64,000 nt of DNA from positions 17,981,641 through 18,045,640 of the forward strand of contig NC_089589.1 in assembly GCF_019320115.1 (NCBI RefSeq), given 5' to 3'. The first letter of the stretch is position 1. Each line of letters starts with the position of its first letter. Positions 43,901-54,462 of the stretch are shown here, in pieces. The notes beneath the pieces are model-generated. The model worked only from the letters and a program-made list of their open reading frames with translations, was not told the origin of the DNA and did not search any database. The position numbers and the translations under genes are program-made. The stretch comes from Miscanthus floridulus. Taxonomy: Eukaryota > Streptophyta > Magnoliopsida > Poales > Poaceae.

Positions 43901-45043
43901 AATTTGAACTGCAGGTGCATGAAATAATGGAATTTGGTGATTCAAAAAATTATATTAATGATATTTGGTGTATGTTGAGGCCTTATCCAGTAACTCGCAT
44001 GAAATGTCGAGCATCTTGTTGACGTAACATGACGAACAACTTGCGGGAAAAGTGTATTTAAATTATATAAAATCCGAACGAAGTCCGAAAATCATGAAAC
44101 ATGTCTGGGCGTCGTGTTATCGCATGTAGAGGCTATGATAAAAAATTGAGAAGGTTTCGAGCAAGTTGCGACGTCGGATGCCTAAAACCCAGACATCTCC
44201 GCATGTGATCACTTGTAGAGGCATGCAGAGATGTCTGGATTTTAGGCATCCGACATCGCAACTTGCTCGAAACCTTCTCGATTTTTTATCATAGCCTCTA
44301 CATGCGATAACACGATGCCCAGACAAGTTTCGTGATTTTCGGACTTCGTTCGGATTTTATATAATTTAAAAACACTTTTCCCGCAAGTTCTTCGTCATGT
44401 TACGTCAACAAGATGCTCGACATTTCATGCGAGTTACTAGATAAGGCCTCAACATACACCAAATATCATTAATATAATTTTTGGAATCACCAAATTCCAT
44501 TATTTCATTCACCTGCAGTTCAAATTCGAAGTATGCAAAAAAATTCAACGAAACGTAAAAAACTAACGAAATATAACAAAAAAAGTCAAAATTGTCCCAA
44601 ATTTGAACGGGGAGTTTTAAATAATGTGGGAAGGCCTCACAAAAAAAAATGAGGCAAAAAAAACCCAAAAAAACAAAAATTCTTCCCCGAGTGCCTTCCC
44701 TGGCACTCGGGGAAGAGGCCCTTTCCCGAGTGCCAGGATAGGGCACTCGGGGAAGAAATTTTTTTTTAAGTTTTAACGGCGTGGGCGGGGTGAACCGTCA
44801 AGTAACATGTTTCTTTGCCGAGTGCCGATCTTCCCCGAGTGTTGCACTCGGGGAAGATGACCTTTGCCGAGTGCTTCTCTTACCGAGTGCCAGGACCTCT
44901 TTGGCACTCGGAAAAACCTCTCTTCCCCGAGTGTAATTATTCCCCGAGTGCAACACTCGGGGAAGATTCTCTTTCCCGAGTGCCCGATTTTTGACACTCG
45001 GGGAAGCCAGAGACACTCGGGGAATTTTGCCTCTCCCGTAGTG
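40967..45043. mobile_element. Complete non-autonomous CACTA element (4077 bp)
   Basis: Left end CACTACAGGAACTG at 40967 and right end CTCCCGTAGTG at 45043, flanked by identical 3-bp target duplications TTC (40964-40966, 45044-45046). Both ends carry arrays of CTTCCCCGAGTGC and its complement. No transposase was found. The interior has an AT-rich half (41400-42900) and a very GC-rich block (42900-43650) whose minus-strand open frames are Pro/Ala/Arg-rich and unrecognised, followed by a large palindrome. Confidence 0.95.
43657..44773. repeat. ~1.1 kb palindrome with ~540-bp arms
   Basis: 43657-44203 and 44229-44773 are inverted copies with visibly over 90% identity around a ~25-nt centre. Matched landmarks include CCCTGTCCTGGCACTCGGG with CCCGAGTGCCAGGATAGGG, and CGAGCAAGTTGCGACGTCGG with CCGACATCGCAACTTGCTCG. 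The outer ends of both arms consist of CACTA subterminal repeats. A transcript through it would fold into a long hairpin. Confidence 0.95.
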
Positions 45044-45046
45044 TTC

Positions 45047-46210
45047 AAAGTCACACGATGGCCCATCCACATCTCCATCACTCACCTCCCACCGCCGCCT
45101 CAGCTTGCACTTCCCTAACGTATGCTCCTTTCTCTCTTCCCACCATGATGCTCTACCGTCGCCACCTCGATCGCCGCTCAGGTCACCGATGTCCACACCG
45201 TCCACATCCTACTACCCCGACGTAGCCTCTGTCCATCCAAAATGTTGTGGTCGGTTAGCCCCCTCCACCTTGCCGCTCACCGCTCGTCGAACCGTCTTTA
45301 CCACCAGTCCGGGCACCGCTACAATGCCCCTTCCCCTTCTAAGGCCGTTGGGCATGGAGGTCCTCTAAATCCTTAACCCAAATGGGAGAAAGAAGAAGAC
45401 GTGGACGAAAGTTTGGTCCAATCGTGCGTTGACACATGTCGCTATGCACCTCTTGCAGTCACTACAAACGTGGGAAAATTTTTTCTATGCACTCGTGATG
45501 CATAGCCGGCTCTATTTCCGTCGATTCATCCTCATTGATGTTTCCTAATCCTTGCAAGCAACACGCAGGCCTTGGCCCATCTTCTAGGCCAGTGTTTTCA
45601 CGGCACGCAGCACAGCCCATCAACACATCAATCGATTGCTCCTGAGTGGTGCTGCACGCAGGGATGTTGTGCATATCACAGAAAGACTTCTTTGAACTCG
45701 CCTTGCTTTTTCCAATGAAACTCTATCTTTAGTAGCTTTTTTCCAATGAAACTCTATCTTTAGTAGCGATCACATAACGTCGACCAGTATCCAGGCACTA
45801 TGGCACATCTTAAAGAATAGATTCCTGTTCAGGTGGTTCCAAAACTATAATCTATTTCTGCAAGGAACGGTGGTTTATTATGTTTCTGATTGCTATGGGT
45901 TAAAAGGATACAGGAGACTGTATAGAATATTGTACTTCGGTAGAGCTAGCGCCCAGATGTCCGGACCGATGCCCGTGTCCGGATGCCCGTGCCTGCTCTG
46001 TTTCACGCATGCACGTGGGAACCATCGCGCCTGCTCTGTTTCACTCGTGAATGTGGGGACCGCCTACGTCCACTTCGTTTCCCGCGCATCGTTTTCGTGC
46101 GCACACGAGGACTGCCCGCGCCTACTCCGTATGGCGCCCGCACACGTGAATCCACGCGCCTCGCCTGCGGATGGGCGTCGCATGACTCTGGCATCCCATC
46201 CAACAGTATA
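45047..46210. other. Unassigned sequence with a small tandem repeat
   Basis: GC-rich 45060-45370 gives no recognisable protein. At 45707-45767 a 31-bp unit (TCCAATGAAACTCTATCTTT core) is present twice in tandem and is identical. No gene supported. Confidence 0.4.
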
Positions 46211-46214
46211 CGCT

Positions 46215-46520
46215 TGAAAACATGAAACACTTGCTGCAACATACATCTGAAATAGCTGAAATATTTAGAACATACACATGAATCATGTGTGTAGCCACTA
46301 CAATATATGTGTGAAACATATGCAACATCCAGATAAAACACTTGCAACATACGTCTGAAACAGATGAAACACATTTTGATCGGCCACGTGAAACATACGT
46401 GTATAGCCATTGCAACATATGCAACATCTGGACCTACTTTTGCAACATCCATATGAAACACTTGTGACATATATACCTCTAAAAGTTTTGAAACACTTGA
46501 ACATACGTTTGCAACATGTG
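46215..46520. repeat. Degenerate array of GAAACACTTGCAACAT units
   Basis: About eight irregular repeats of xTGAAACACTTGCAACATA spaced 35-60 bp apart, some as GAAACATACGTxTxTAGCC. The style is that of a transposon subterminal region; the parent family was not assigned. Confidence 0.6.
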
Positions 46521-46539
46521 CTTTCAGCGTAACCTAGGC

Positions 46540-46926
46540 GGGCGGCACGGAGAACTAGCATGGTGGAGATGACCGCGGCAGGCGGATGGAGGTGCCCCGT
46601 GATAGGCAGGACGAGTACGGTCCGGCGGCGCAACAAACTGGTGTGGTGGAGGCGACCGCAGCAGGCGGATGGAGGTAAGCATTTACGGAGCAGGCAAACT
46701 AGCACGGCAGGTGACCACTTTTTACTCTGCCCGCCTCAAGAGTAGGCATTTACGGAGGCAGGCGCGTTGTACCGTGCCCCCCCTTAGGAGCAGTCATTTA
46801 CGGAGGCGGACTATTTGACCGCCTGCATAGTTTTTTATTTACGTGGTCCTTTGGAAGCAAGCGGGCACAATACCCACCTACACAAATGTAAAACACCCGC
46901 CTAGGAAAACTAATACTGTCGTAGTG
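46540..46926 (-). mobile_element. CACTA terminus
   Basis: The right end reads ACTGTCGTAGTG at 46915-46926, the complement of CACTACGACAGT. It is preceded by repeats of GGCGGGC / GCCCGCC and TTACGGAGGCxG typical of subterminal arrays. The other end was not found. Confidence 0.6.
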
Positions 46927-47633
46927 TGCCCACGGCAGGCGGGATGAGTCTAGGCGAATCCGCATGGAGGCGGCCCCACGGAACAAGTCCGGGCAAGCGG
47001 GCGGCAAGCGGATGGAGACGATCGCGGTGGGCGGGGCAACTCCGCACGGGTGACGTGGGCGGGACGCACGGCGGGCGGGGCGAATCCGTATGAGCGTGGG
47101 CGCGCGCGGGCGGGGTGAGTCGGCAGGACAGACGGACGCCCTACGGGGCACATTACCAATTTTTTTCCACGCACGTGTTAAGATTTTGCCATCTCAAGCA
47201 TGGAGCCATGAAGGCAGTAGGTGATGTGGATGAGCCAGCAAGTTGGCGTCCTGCACACAGCACACGGGCGGCGGCCGCGTGTTTGGAAGCTGATGCCACA
47301 CTGTTGTCGCGGACGGAGCGCGGCGTCGAACACTTCGTGATCGTAAGGGGAGAGAGTGGCGTCCGCGCTTGGAGCAACCGCGCACACTCGCGGACCACGG
47401 CACAGTCGGCGGCGCCGCGGAGGCTTGCTTGATTCTCGAACAGGCCGCTAGCGCTGCCGCCATCTCCTGTGCACAGCGCCACAGCGTCGGATCGAGCACC
47501 GAAACCGAGTCGAACAGAGATGGCGTCGCGCCCACGCGGCATGCATGTTGGTACATGATCGAATTCGTATGACTCCGATCGGACTCACCTGATGATACCA
47601 CCGACTAGCGTCCGTCGTCCCTGGGGCCTAGCC

Positions 47634-47642
47634 TATATATAT
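47634..47642 (+). promoter_or_regulatory. TATA box of the PNRC-motif gene
   Basis: TATATATAT, 112 bp upstream of the ATG at 47754 and equivalent in position to TATTTATA of the first copy. The sequence between is C/T-rich leader. Confidence 0.65.
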
Positions 47643-47753
47643 CTGCTGCTGCTGCTACCGGCGATCATCTCATCATCGCCTCTTCGCTTCGTCTCCTCTT
47701 TTCACTTGAGGCGCTTCCCGATCGTGTGCGTCTCCGTACGTCTTGGATCCACC

Positions 47754-48413
47754 ATGGCCGTACCGGTTGCCCGCGTGCACCTCAAGCTGGTACACGCAGC
47801 TCTCCCGACGCTGCACCCGACCCCGCCCAAGTGGAAGATGCTACCGCTACTCCCGATGCCGTGCCTCGTCGCCATCCTCCCAATCCTAAAGCCGTTCACC
47901 AAGCCCAGCCGCGCCGACTCCGACGAGAGGTGGGACGCCCACAAGGCCAAACCGGCCAGCACAGAATCCTCAGCCCCATCAAGCCTTCGTTCCGCCGACA
48001 GCGGGAGCAGCGCCGGACGTGGATCCTCCCGCAATAGCGAGATCTCGCCGCCCAAGCCCGGCCGGGCCGACTCCGCTGAGCGATGGGACGCGCACAAAAA
48101 GGCGGCAATCCCAGCGTCGTCGTCTTCAGGCACCTCTTCCCTCGTAAGTAGCAGCAAGTGGCCGATCAGCCACTCATCATCGTCTGGAGAGCGCTGGGAC
48201 GTGCACAAGAAGCGCTGCCAGCAGCAGGCCGAGTTGCTCGACGATGGCGAGAGCAGCAGTACTGGCAGTGGCAGCAACGACATGGGCGCGGAGGAGGAGG
48301 AGATACTATGGAAGCCGCGGGCCATGTATGCTGGACCGGGCTTCGCCGTCGCCGCGCCGGAGCCCGGCATGCTTCCCATGCCGATCGACATCGTTCTTGG
48401 TTCCCGTTGCTAG
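47754..48413 (+). CDS. Small protein with three RWDxHK repeats and a PNRC-type C-terminal motif
   Basis: 219 codons in one frame from ATG 47754, chosen for its optimal context (CCACCATGGCC) and its distance below the TATA box. Three repeats are visible: RADSDERWDAHKAKPAS (about residues 57-73), RADSAERWDAHKKAA (about 102-116) and SSSGERWDVHKKRCQQQ (about 145-161). A Ser/acidic stretch (LLDDGESSSTGSGSNDMGAE) and ILWKPRAMYAGPGF then AVAAPEPGMLPMP follow. The YAGPxF-APEP-LPMP pattern is that of PNRC motifs, proline-rich peptides that in animals bind decapping/NMD factors and nuclear receptors. The plant function is unknown to me. Relative to the copy at 35.8-36.4 kb, a 4-bp insertion after LPMP replaces the expected TSFLV with IDIVLGSRC, so the motif's last hydrophobic residues are lost. 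Confidence 0.72.
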   Translation: MAVPVARVHLKLVHAALPTLHPTPPKWKMLPLLPMPCLVAILPILKPFTKPSRADSDERWDAHKAKPASTESSAPSSLRSADSGSSAGRGSSRNSEISPPKPGRADSAERWDAHKKAAIPASSSSGTSSLVSSSKWPISHSSSSGERWDVHKKRCQQQAELLDDGESSSTGSGSNDMGAEEEEILWKPRAMYAGPGFAVAAPEPGMLPMPIDIVLGSRC

Positions 48414-49108
48414 CGCTGCACTCCATCGATCGGATCAGGACTCAGGCCGCTCGATCGTTTCTTTACCTACCGAAACAAGTGTGATCTTGTACAAGTAGGG
48501 ACTACTACGATTAAGGATGCTGTGTGTAGACGGTTCATAAATTGCGTTAGAATTTGAATGCCGGGCATGCAGCTTATTATGGTGTTAGAATTTGAATGCT
48601 TTGAACTTTCTATGTTTTCGTAGGTCTTAAATTGTTTCATCTGAATTTGGTGCCTTTTGAAAGTCCAAACTGTAATGGATGCATCCATCTGCACGTATCG
48701 TATGACTTAGATTGATAATATTTCAAATTCAACAATCCAACTCGTGTTCAAAATGAATTACTCGCGTCTTCGTTGCCTATAAAAAGATCGGGAACATTGG
48801 CACAAGAACAGTGAACAGTTGGAGAAGAACAGTTTCTCTTTTAGAAAAAAGGACTTTTATTTTGGTCCCTATATAAGTTATGCACACAACAATTTAATCG
48901 GACAAAAATGGATGGAAGCATCACAAATTATAAACAACAGTTTCTAGTGGGCTGGGCTTACAAAGGCACCGAACGATGCTATAAGTGATAAAGCCCACAA
49001 GTTGTACATAACATAAACCTAGTAGTTAGCCCAAATCTTTCTAACAAAAAATCGCAATGGCCCATATACATTGGGATATATCCAACAAAATTACTAGCCG
49101 ATTGCTAA
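48414..49108. other. 3' flank of the PNRC-motif gene
   Basis: Non-coding. Much of it aligns by eye with 36385-36930 downstream of the other copy (AATTTGGTGCCTTTTG, ATGGATGCATCCATCTGC, AAAATGAATTACTCGCGTCT), showing that the duplication included about 550 bp of 3' sequence. Confidence 0.75.
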
Positions 49109-50273
49109 GGCCAGTCTCAATGGGATTTTATCAGAGTTCCATGGTAATTAAATATGCTGATGTGGCACCGTATTAATGAAGATAGATGATAAGAGTTTTA
49201 TGGGAACAGAGAGAGTTTCATAGGGATGAAACTCTTCTACACTATCACTACAACATTGCTCTTTGTACAAGGTGTTTACAAACACCTCCAAAAGTGGTCA
49301 AATCGCCTTCAAAGACCTTTTAAGGCATTTTCTAAAATGCCGCTTATAACATGGAAGTAAAAAGTCTTTTGTGGCGCTTTTCCAGAATGCCTTTTAATAT
49401 CAACATTTAAAGGCATTTTCTAGATGCCTAGAATACTTTTTAGAGGCACTCTAAAATTTGCCTCAGTAACTTAGGCAATCTGTACTAGGCCTTCAAATAT
49501 TGATGGAGACGTTATTAGAAATGTCTCCAAAACCAAGGTATCCATGCAAGACTTTCTACCAATATCAAATTAGCACATTAACAATGAGAGCACACATTAA
49601 CATGGGATGCATCAAAACTTTACAGACATAAGTTTTCATCTCCAAATATCAGTACATTTGTTTAGGTTCTCATTCCTGAATGACGATCCTCAGTACTGTC
49701 CTAAATGACATAGGTTTGCTGCTCCCTTTTATTAAGATAAAAAGTATGATATGTTCACATCACAACAATATACATATATATAAGTATAAATCCAACGGAA
49801 TAGATGTTGCCTCATTGCCAGCCTTCCTGCTATCCCCACTTGGCAATTGCTCCTGCTTGCAACCAAATAAACATGTCCCAATAAGTATCAATGCTTACTA
49901 CAGGAGGGCTTCAGGTAATAAGCACACTTGCATGTATTTCATAAGCCACTGTACCATATATTTACAATTTCTTTAGAAACTGAGGTTTCAGTTATGTGAA
50001 TTTCAGTGTCTTAAAACAAATTTGACTGTGCAACAGTGTTTTTAACAAGTAACAAATGTGTCAGATCAGAACTAACATTTCAACCACCATGCAGGATAAC
50101 ACGAATCGCAAAAGGAAAACATATATCAAACCATGTATGCCCTGCAGATACCTTCCCGACATGTCTGTTATCTAACAGCTAAAATTCTAAAACTACAGGA
50201 ACAGAAACCTGAGTACATCAATAGTTTGTCATCTCAAGCTTAATTCTAACAATAAAACTGATGGCTAATCCAG

Positions 50274-51023
50274 ACCATAAGCACAGAATAGTCTGACATC
50301 ACACAGGCAATTGAAAGTAACACACACAAGCCGCAAAGTCTAAGCTGGTCTTACAAGGGTCAGAGAAAACACCAGGTCCTTTTCAGTACTCCCTGAAGTG
50401 TAAGCAGATCCATGTAGCAGAACTCCTTGAGCGCACCTGGTAAGAAAAAGGACAATCAGGAAATAAATTATTTATATTGCTTCCCTGCTAAGGATTCCAT
50501 GGAGCAACTTAAGTACAGTCGGCACCATAAGCACAGAATAATCTGACATCACACAGGCAATTGAAAGTAACACACACAAGCCGCAAAGTGTAAGCTGGTC
50601 TTACAAGGGTCACAGAAAACACCAGGTCTTTTTCAGTACTCCCTGAAGTGTAAGCAGATCCATGTAGCAGAATTCCCTGAGCGCACCTGGTAAGAGAAAG
50701 GACAATCAGGAAATAAATTATTTATATTGCTTCCCTGCTAAGGATTCCATGGAGCAACTTAAGTACAGTCGGCACCATAAGCACAGAATAATCTGACATC
50801 ACACAGGCAATTGAAAGTAACACACACAAGCCGCAAAGTGTAAGCTGGTCTTACAAGGGTCAGAGAAAACACCAGGTCTTTTTCAGTACTCCCTGAAGTG
50901 TAAGCAGATCCATGTAGCAGAACTCCCTGAGCGCACCTGGTAAGAAAAAGGACAATCAGGAAATAAATTATTTATATTGCTTCCCTGCTAAGGATTCCAT
51001 GGAGCAACTTAAGTACAGTCGGC
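50274..51023. repeat. Three tandem copies of a 250-bp unit
   Basis: ACCATAAGCACAGAATA recurs at 50274, 50524 and 50774, and each unit ends GTACAGTCGGC. Only a handful of single-base differences separate the units. Each contains an exon-like minus-strand block between AG and GT. Confidence 0.95.
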
Positions 51024-52679
51024 AAACAGTACATGAGATTCAATATGCATTGTATTAAACATCAATACGATCACTTTTTTACAAAAAAAAAAAGTGTCAA
51101 GTTCATCTAGCAGCATCCAGAATCCGAATGAGAACCCATGTACACAGGGATATATATAGATGTTCATGCACCTACCTGATGCAGCCACCTTAGCTAGGAA
51201 TGCCACACCAATAACACCTGAGCTCTTTTGGGTGAAAATCAGTTACCTCGTGCTGCTCTTGCTTGCTGCAATAAAAAAAGGTAATCATTTATTATCGTAT
51301 TATGCATGACGTCGCTGAAATTCAGTTTAGCCACACTCTTTCATGAACCATGGTAGCCATAGATCAAGAAGAGAGAGAAAATTACAGACATTATTGGATA
51401 GAACTACTTGCATCCATGGTGACTGTATGACATAAAACAAGGCATAGAAATTTTGATAGCTATATTGCGAGGGGGAACGAACCTTTAGAAACACTGGGTC
51501 CAAGTTGAAGAGCATGCTCCAGTGTCCTCTTCGCATCTCTCAGTATCTGCGTCACTCCAGATAGAAATATTTATATATCAACTAAAAAGGCATCTACATT
51601 AGCAGGTCTGCTGATTGAGAAATATTGAGATCTTTCAAAGCCCTTTCTGACATTTTCACTCCTTCTAACCTGCATAGATTATTGGCAGAAAAAAAGGCAC
51701 TTAAACAAATTTCAGTCCATTCCTAACAGGTGAAGATTAAAATAGTAACAGGTGAAGATTAAAATAGTTAAAGAGTATCTCTGGTGATTGTTTGGAGTAT
51801 TTTCCATAACAAATAGATGACACAGAGTGTCGTCAACCAGTCCATGGAACAATGATCAAGTGAAAAAACTACAGTGCAAAAACATAATTAATAATGGAAG
51901 CTGAAATTCAGATGGTTCCACGAGATCAGTAATCATCCACAGCTAGTCAAGTCACAACAGCACAATCTGACAAATGATAATCCAATCCACTACAGTGTGG
52001 ATACCTGTGTGCAGACACAAATGTTTGGACGACCTAGTTTACAGTGACCGTCACACTCAAGGGACAGACACAAATGTTTGGCAACTTATCAACAACGCGC
52101 CACAGGTAGAAGTGTAGAACCTGAGCAAACCACGCAGCACATAAATCCAGGAGTAACTGATTGATCAAGTGAAGAATTGGATTCAATCAGACCCCGGTCA
52201 CAAAGTGGAAGTCCCTACGGTCCAGAAGCACTACCATTACGAGCAGAGTGTGCTGAGAAGTGAGACGCGTCTTGACTCTAATCGAAACGCGACGCGACTC
52301 CTACGGAGGGAAAGCTGCTGTTACCCACCCCGTCGACGGCGATGGGATGGGCTCAATCCGGCAGCTCTCCACTACCACCCGCAGTAGATCTACCGTGGCA
52401 GAACAACGCAATTTCCACGCCCACCATAATCGCTAACGAATTAACACTTCGAAACGGGGGTACCAGCCCAGATCCGTGTGGCGGCGTGCAAGCGAAGCGC
52501 GAGATAGCTATGAGCGATTGGGGTCTGAAGGGGAGGAGAGGGGCGGGGTTACCTGTCACGAGGGCGCGCCGGCGGCTGTTTGCCCTCGCCGTCGTGGGTG
52601 GTGGGGCAGCGTCGTCTGCCGTGTCTGGCTCCGAACGGGAGGCAGAAGGGGTCTGTGGGGGAGGGAGGGGTGGTGGCAT
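50274..52679 (-). pseudogene. Captured multi-exon gene fragment, identity unknown
   Basis: On the minus strand, ATG 52679 opens a Pro/Ser/Ala/Arg-rich exon ending SRRRALVT before a GTAACC donor (52552), plausible as a plastid transit-type N-terminus. Further AG..GT blocks: near 51670-51595 (LEGVKMSERALKDLNISQSA), 51547-51484 (ILRDAKRTLEHALQLGPSVS) and 51221-51178 (GVIGVAFLAKVAASG). The last joins in phase to ALKEFCYMDLLTLQGVLKRT, then WCFL and a stop, an exon present three times in the 250-bp tandem repeat. The splice phase between the middle exons is uncertain. I do not recognise the donor gene. Confidence 0.45.
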
Positions 52680-53257
52680 GACCAGGCAGGGTCGGGCCGC
52701 CGGCGTTGGCAGGGGCGGGGCAGCGGCATGGGGAGGGGAGGGGCGGTGGCAGGCGGAGGCTGGGGAGGGGAGGGGAGGGGAGGCGTCGGGAGCAGGGCGT
52801 TTCTATTTTTTTTCCCGAGTGGGGAGGTGTGCGGGGGAGGGGGAGTGGGGAGGGGTGGTGGGGCGCAAAGAATGGGATTTTTAACTTTTCATCATATCAC
52901 GGATGACACTCTTCGTTTGTGCTTTTAAACGCGCTCATACGCAATTGTCATAGTAAACAGTGAATCTCATATGTTTTTACCATTTTTGCTGTTATGGTAT
53001 GCCAGGTGAGCACGTCAGCATGGTAGTGAGCCTGAAAAGACCTACCGAGCATGTGAAATGACCTATTTACTCATGTTGCTTCTCTCCCTCTATTCGCTGA
53101 TGCGTGGGCCCCACACGTCAGCTTTGTCTTCAACCTCCCGCCACCTACTGAATTTGTTCGCCGCGCTGTGTTGCACTCCTAGGTAGACAATTCGTTTCCT
53201 CCCCAAACCAAAATGGGCGACGCCACCGCCACCAACCCCTCCTCGCCGACCGCAGCC

Positions 53258-53640
53258 ATGGATCCCGACTCTGAGGTCGTCTTCGACTTGCAGCCCTACC
53301 TCTGCCAGTACAAGAGCGACCGCATCCACTGCCTCAGCGGTGCCCCCACCGTCCCCGCCTGCACGGACCCCGCCACCAGCGTCGTCTCCAAGGACATCAG
53401 CGCGCGTCTACCTCCCTCTGGGCGCCACCAGCAAGATCCTGGTGATTGTCTACTTCCACGGCGGCGGCTTCGTGGTCGGCTCGCCGGTGCGGCCGGTCAC
53501 ACACAACTACCTCAACGACCTCGTCGCCCGGTCGGGCGCCATCGGCGTGTCTGGCTACTACCGCCTCGAGCCAGAGCACTAGCTGCCCGCCGCGTACGAC
53601 GATGCGTGGGCGGCGCTGCGGTGGGCGGTGACGCTTTGAA
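53258..53640 (+). pseudogene. Captured carboxylesterase (CXE, alpha/beta hydrolase) N-terminal fragment
   Basis: MDPDSEVVFDLQPYLCQYKS starts at 53258 (in frame with ATG 53213). The frame changes near 53395 to ARVYLPLGATSKILVIVYFH and the oxyanion-hole motif HGGGF (53458-53472). It continues with SGYYRLEPEH, an in-frame TAG at 53580, then LPAAYDDAWAALRWAVT. These are hallmarks of plant CXE/GID1-related hydrolases of the HSL family. It ends before the GxSxG nucleophile, so it cannot be catalytic. No introns are visible, as usual for CXE genes. Confidence 0.85.
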
Positions 53641-54069
53641 AGAATCCCGCAAAGAATCGAAGCTTGAAGCCTTCACCACAGAGGGATGAAAGTCGTTTTA
53701 GGAAAACGCCTCCTATTGTTGCATGTAATTGATGCATTTTTGACTAAAACACCTTCAATTGTTAAAGGCAATTAAGGCATTTTTTTATTTGGCCTTCAGA
53801 AATAGGTTTTCAGAGGCATTTTAAAATAAATGTCTTTATACAACAAGAAATTAAGGCAGTTTGAAAAAATGCCTTTAACAAAACGCCTTTTATTAAGAGA
53901 CATGTTGCAGTGTGTTTCCAAAATATGGATGTGTTGAAAACTGAATCATGAAACCCCCACTGAGATGACTGGTCTAATAAGGGCCAAAGATTTGGGCCAT
54001 TGTGATATACTCAACCAAATTCCCCATCCAATGAAAACATAACATCATCGTCGATCTTTTGTCACATCG

Positions 54070-54462
54070 CACTACTGGAAACCAAAATTGTCCTTTCATT
54101 GTGGAACCGACATGGAAATACATAATACCGACAGAAAATGGTAAATCAATTTCCTTGTCAGTTAGCCGACAGAAAAACACCGACAGAATTAAAGCGACAG
54201 AGAAATACAATTTTTCTGTCGGTAGACAAATTTTCCTGTCTGTACACCAATTTTCTTGTCGGTTCGACATCGACAGAATATTTTCTGGCGACCAATAGGA
54301 AAATTATTAGGAAACCAGGCCTAGAATTCTATCCATGTCATAAGTAACCGACACGGAAATGTGATTGCTCCGTCAAAAGAATTCAGTTTACCATCAAGCA
54401 ATACATTAGCCGATAGAAAAATTGAAATCCACAAAAATCTCCAATTTAATTTTAAACATTTA
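54070..54462 (+). mobile_element. CACTA terminus with ACCGACAGAAAA subterminal repeats
   Basis: Starts CACTACTGGAAACC at 54070 with repeats of ACCGACAGAAAA and TTTTCTGTCGG in both orientations through about 54430. No right end was found; the region meets a Helitron end at 54463. Confidence 0.75.

Larger units (their letters stand above)
49246..53912. mobile_element. Pack-CACTA element with captured gene fragments (4667 bp)
   Basis: The left end CACTACAACATTGCTC and right end GACATGTTGCAGTG (one change from TAGTG) are inverted. Subterminal repeats AAAGGCATTTT / AAATGCCTTT occur at both ends. Flanks TAT and TGT could be a mutated 3-bp target duplication. It sits inside a MITE, which fixes its borders. 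No transposase was found. It carries a minus-strand multi-exon fragment (about 50.3-52.7 kb) and a plus-strand carboxylesterase fragment (53.26-53.64 kb). Confidence 0.82.
49109..53974. mobile_element. Tourist-type MITE split by a CACTA insertion
   Basis: The left arm starts GGCCAGTCTCAATGGGATTT at 49109. The right arm ends CCCCCACTGAGATGACTGGTC at 53974 as its inverted counterpart. The target duplication TAA is at 49106-49108 and 53975-53977. Left arm 49109-49245 and right arm 53913-53974 are separated by the CACTA element at 49246-53912. Confidence 0.82.

Noticed and set aside
47702..48391. 229-codon open frame antisense to the PNRC-motif gene
   Set aside because: Shadow of the GC-rich sense coding region, with no start context or motif of its own.
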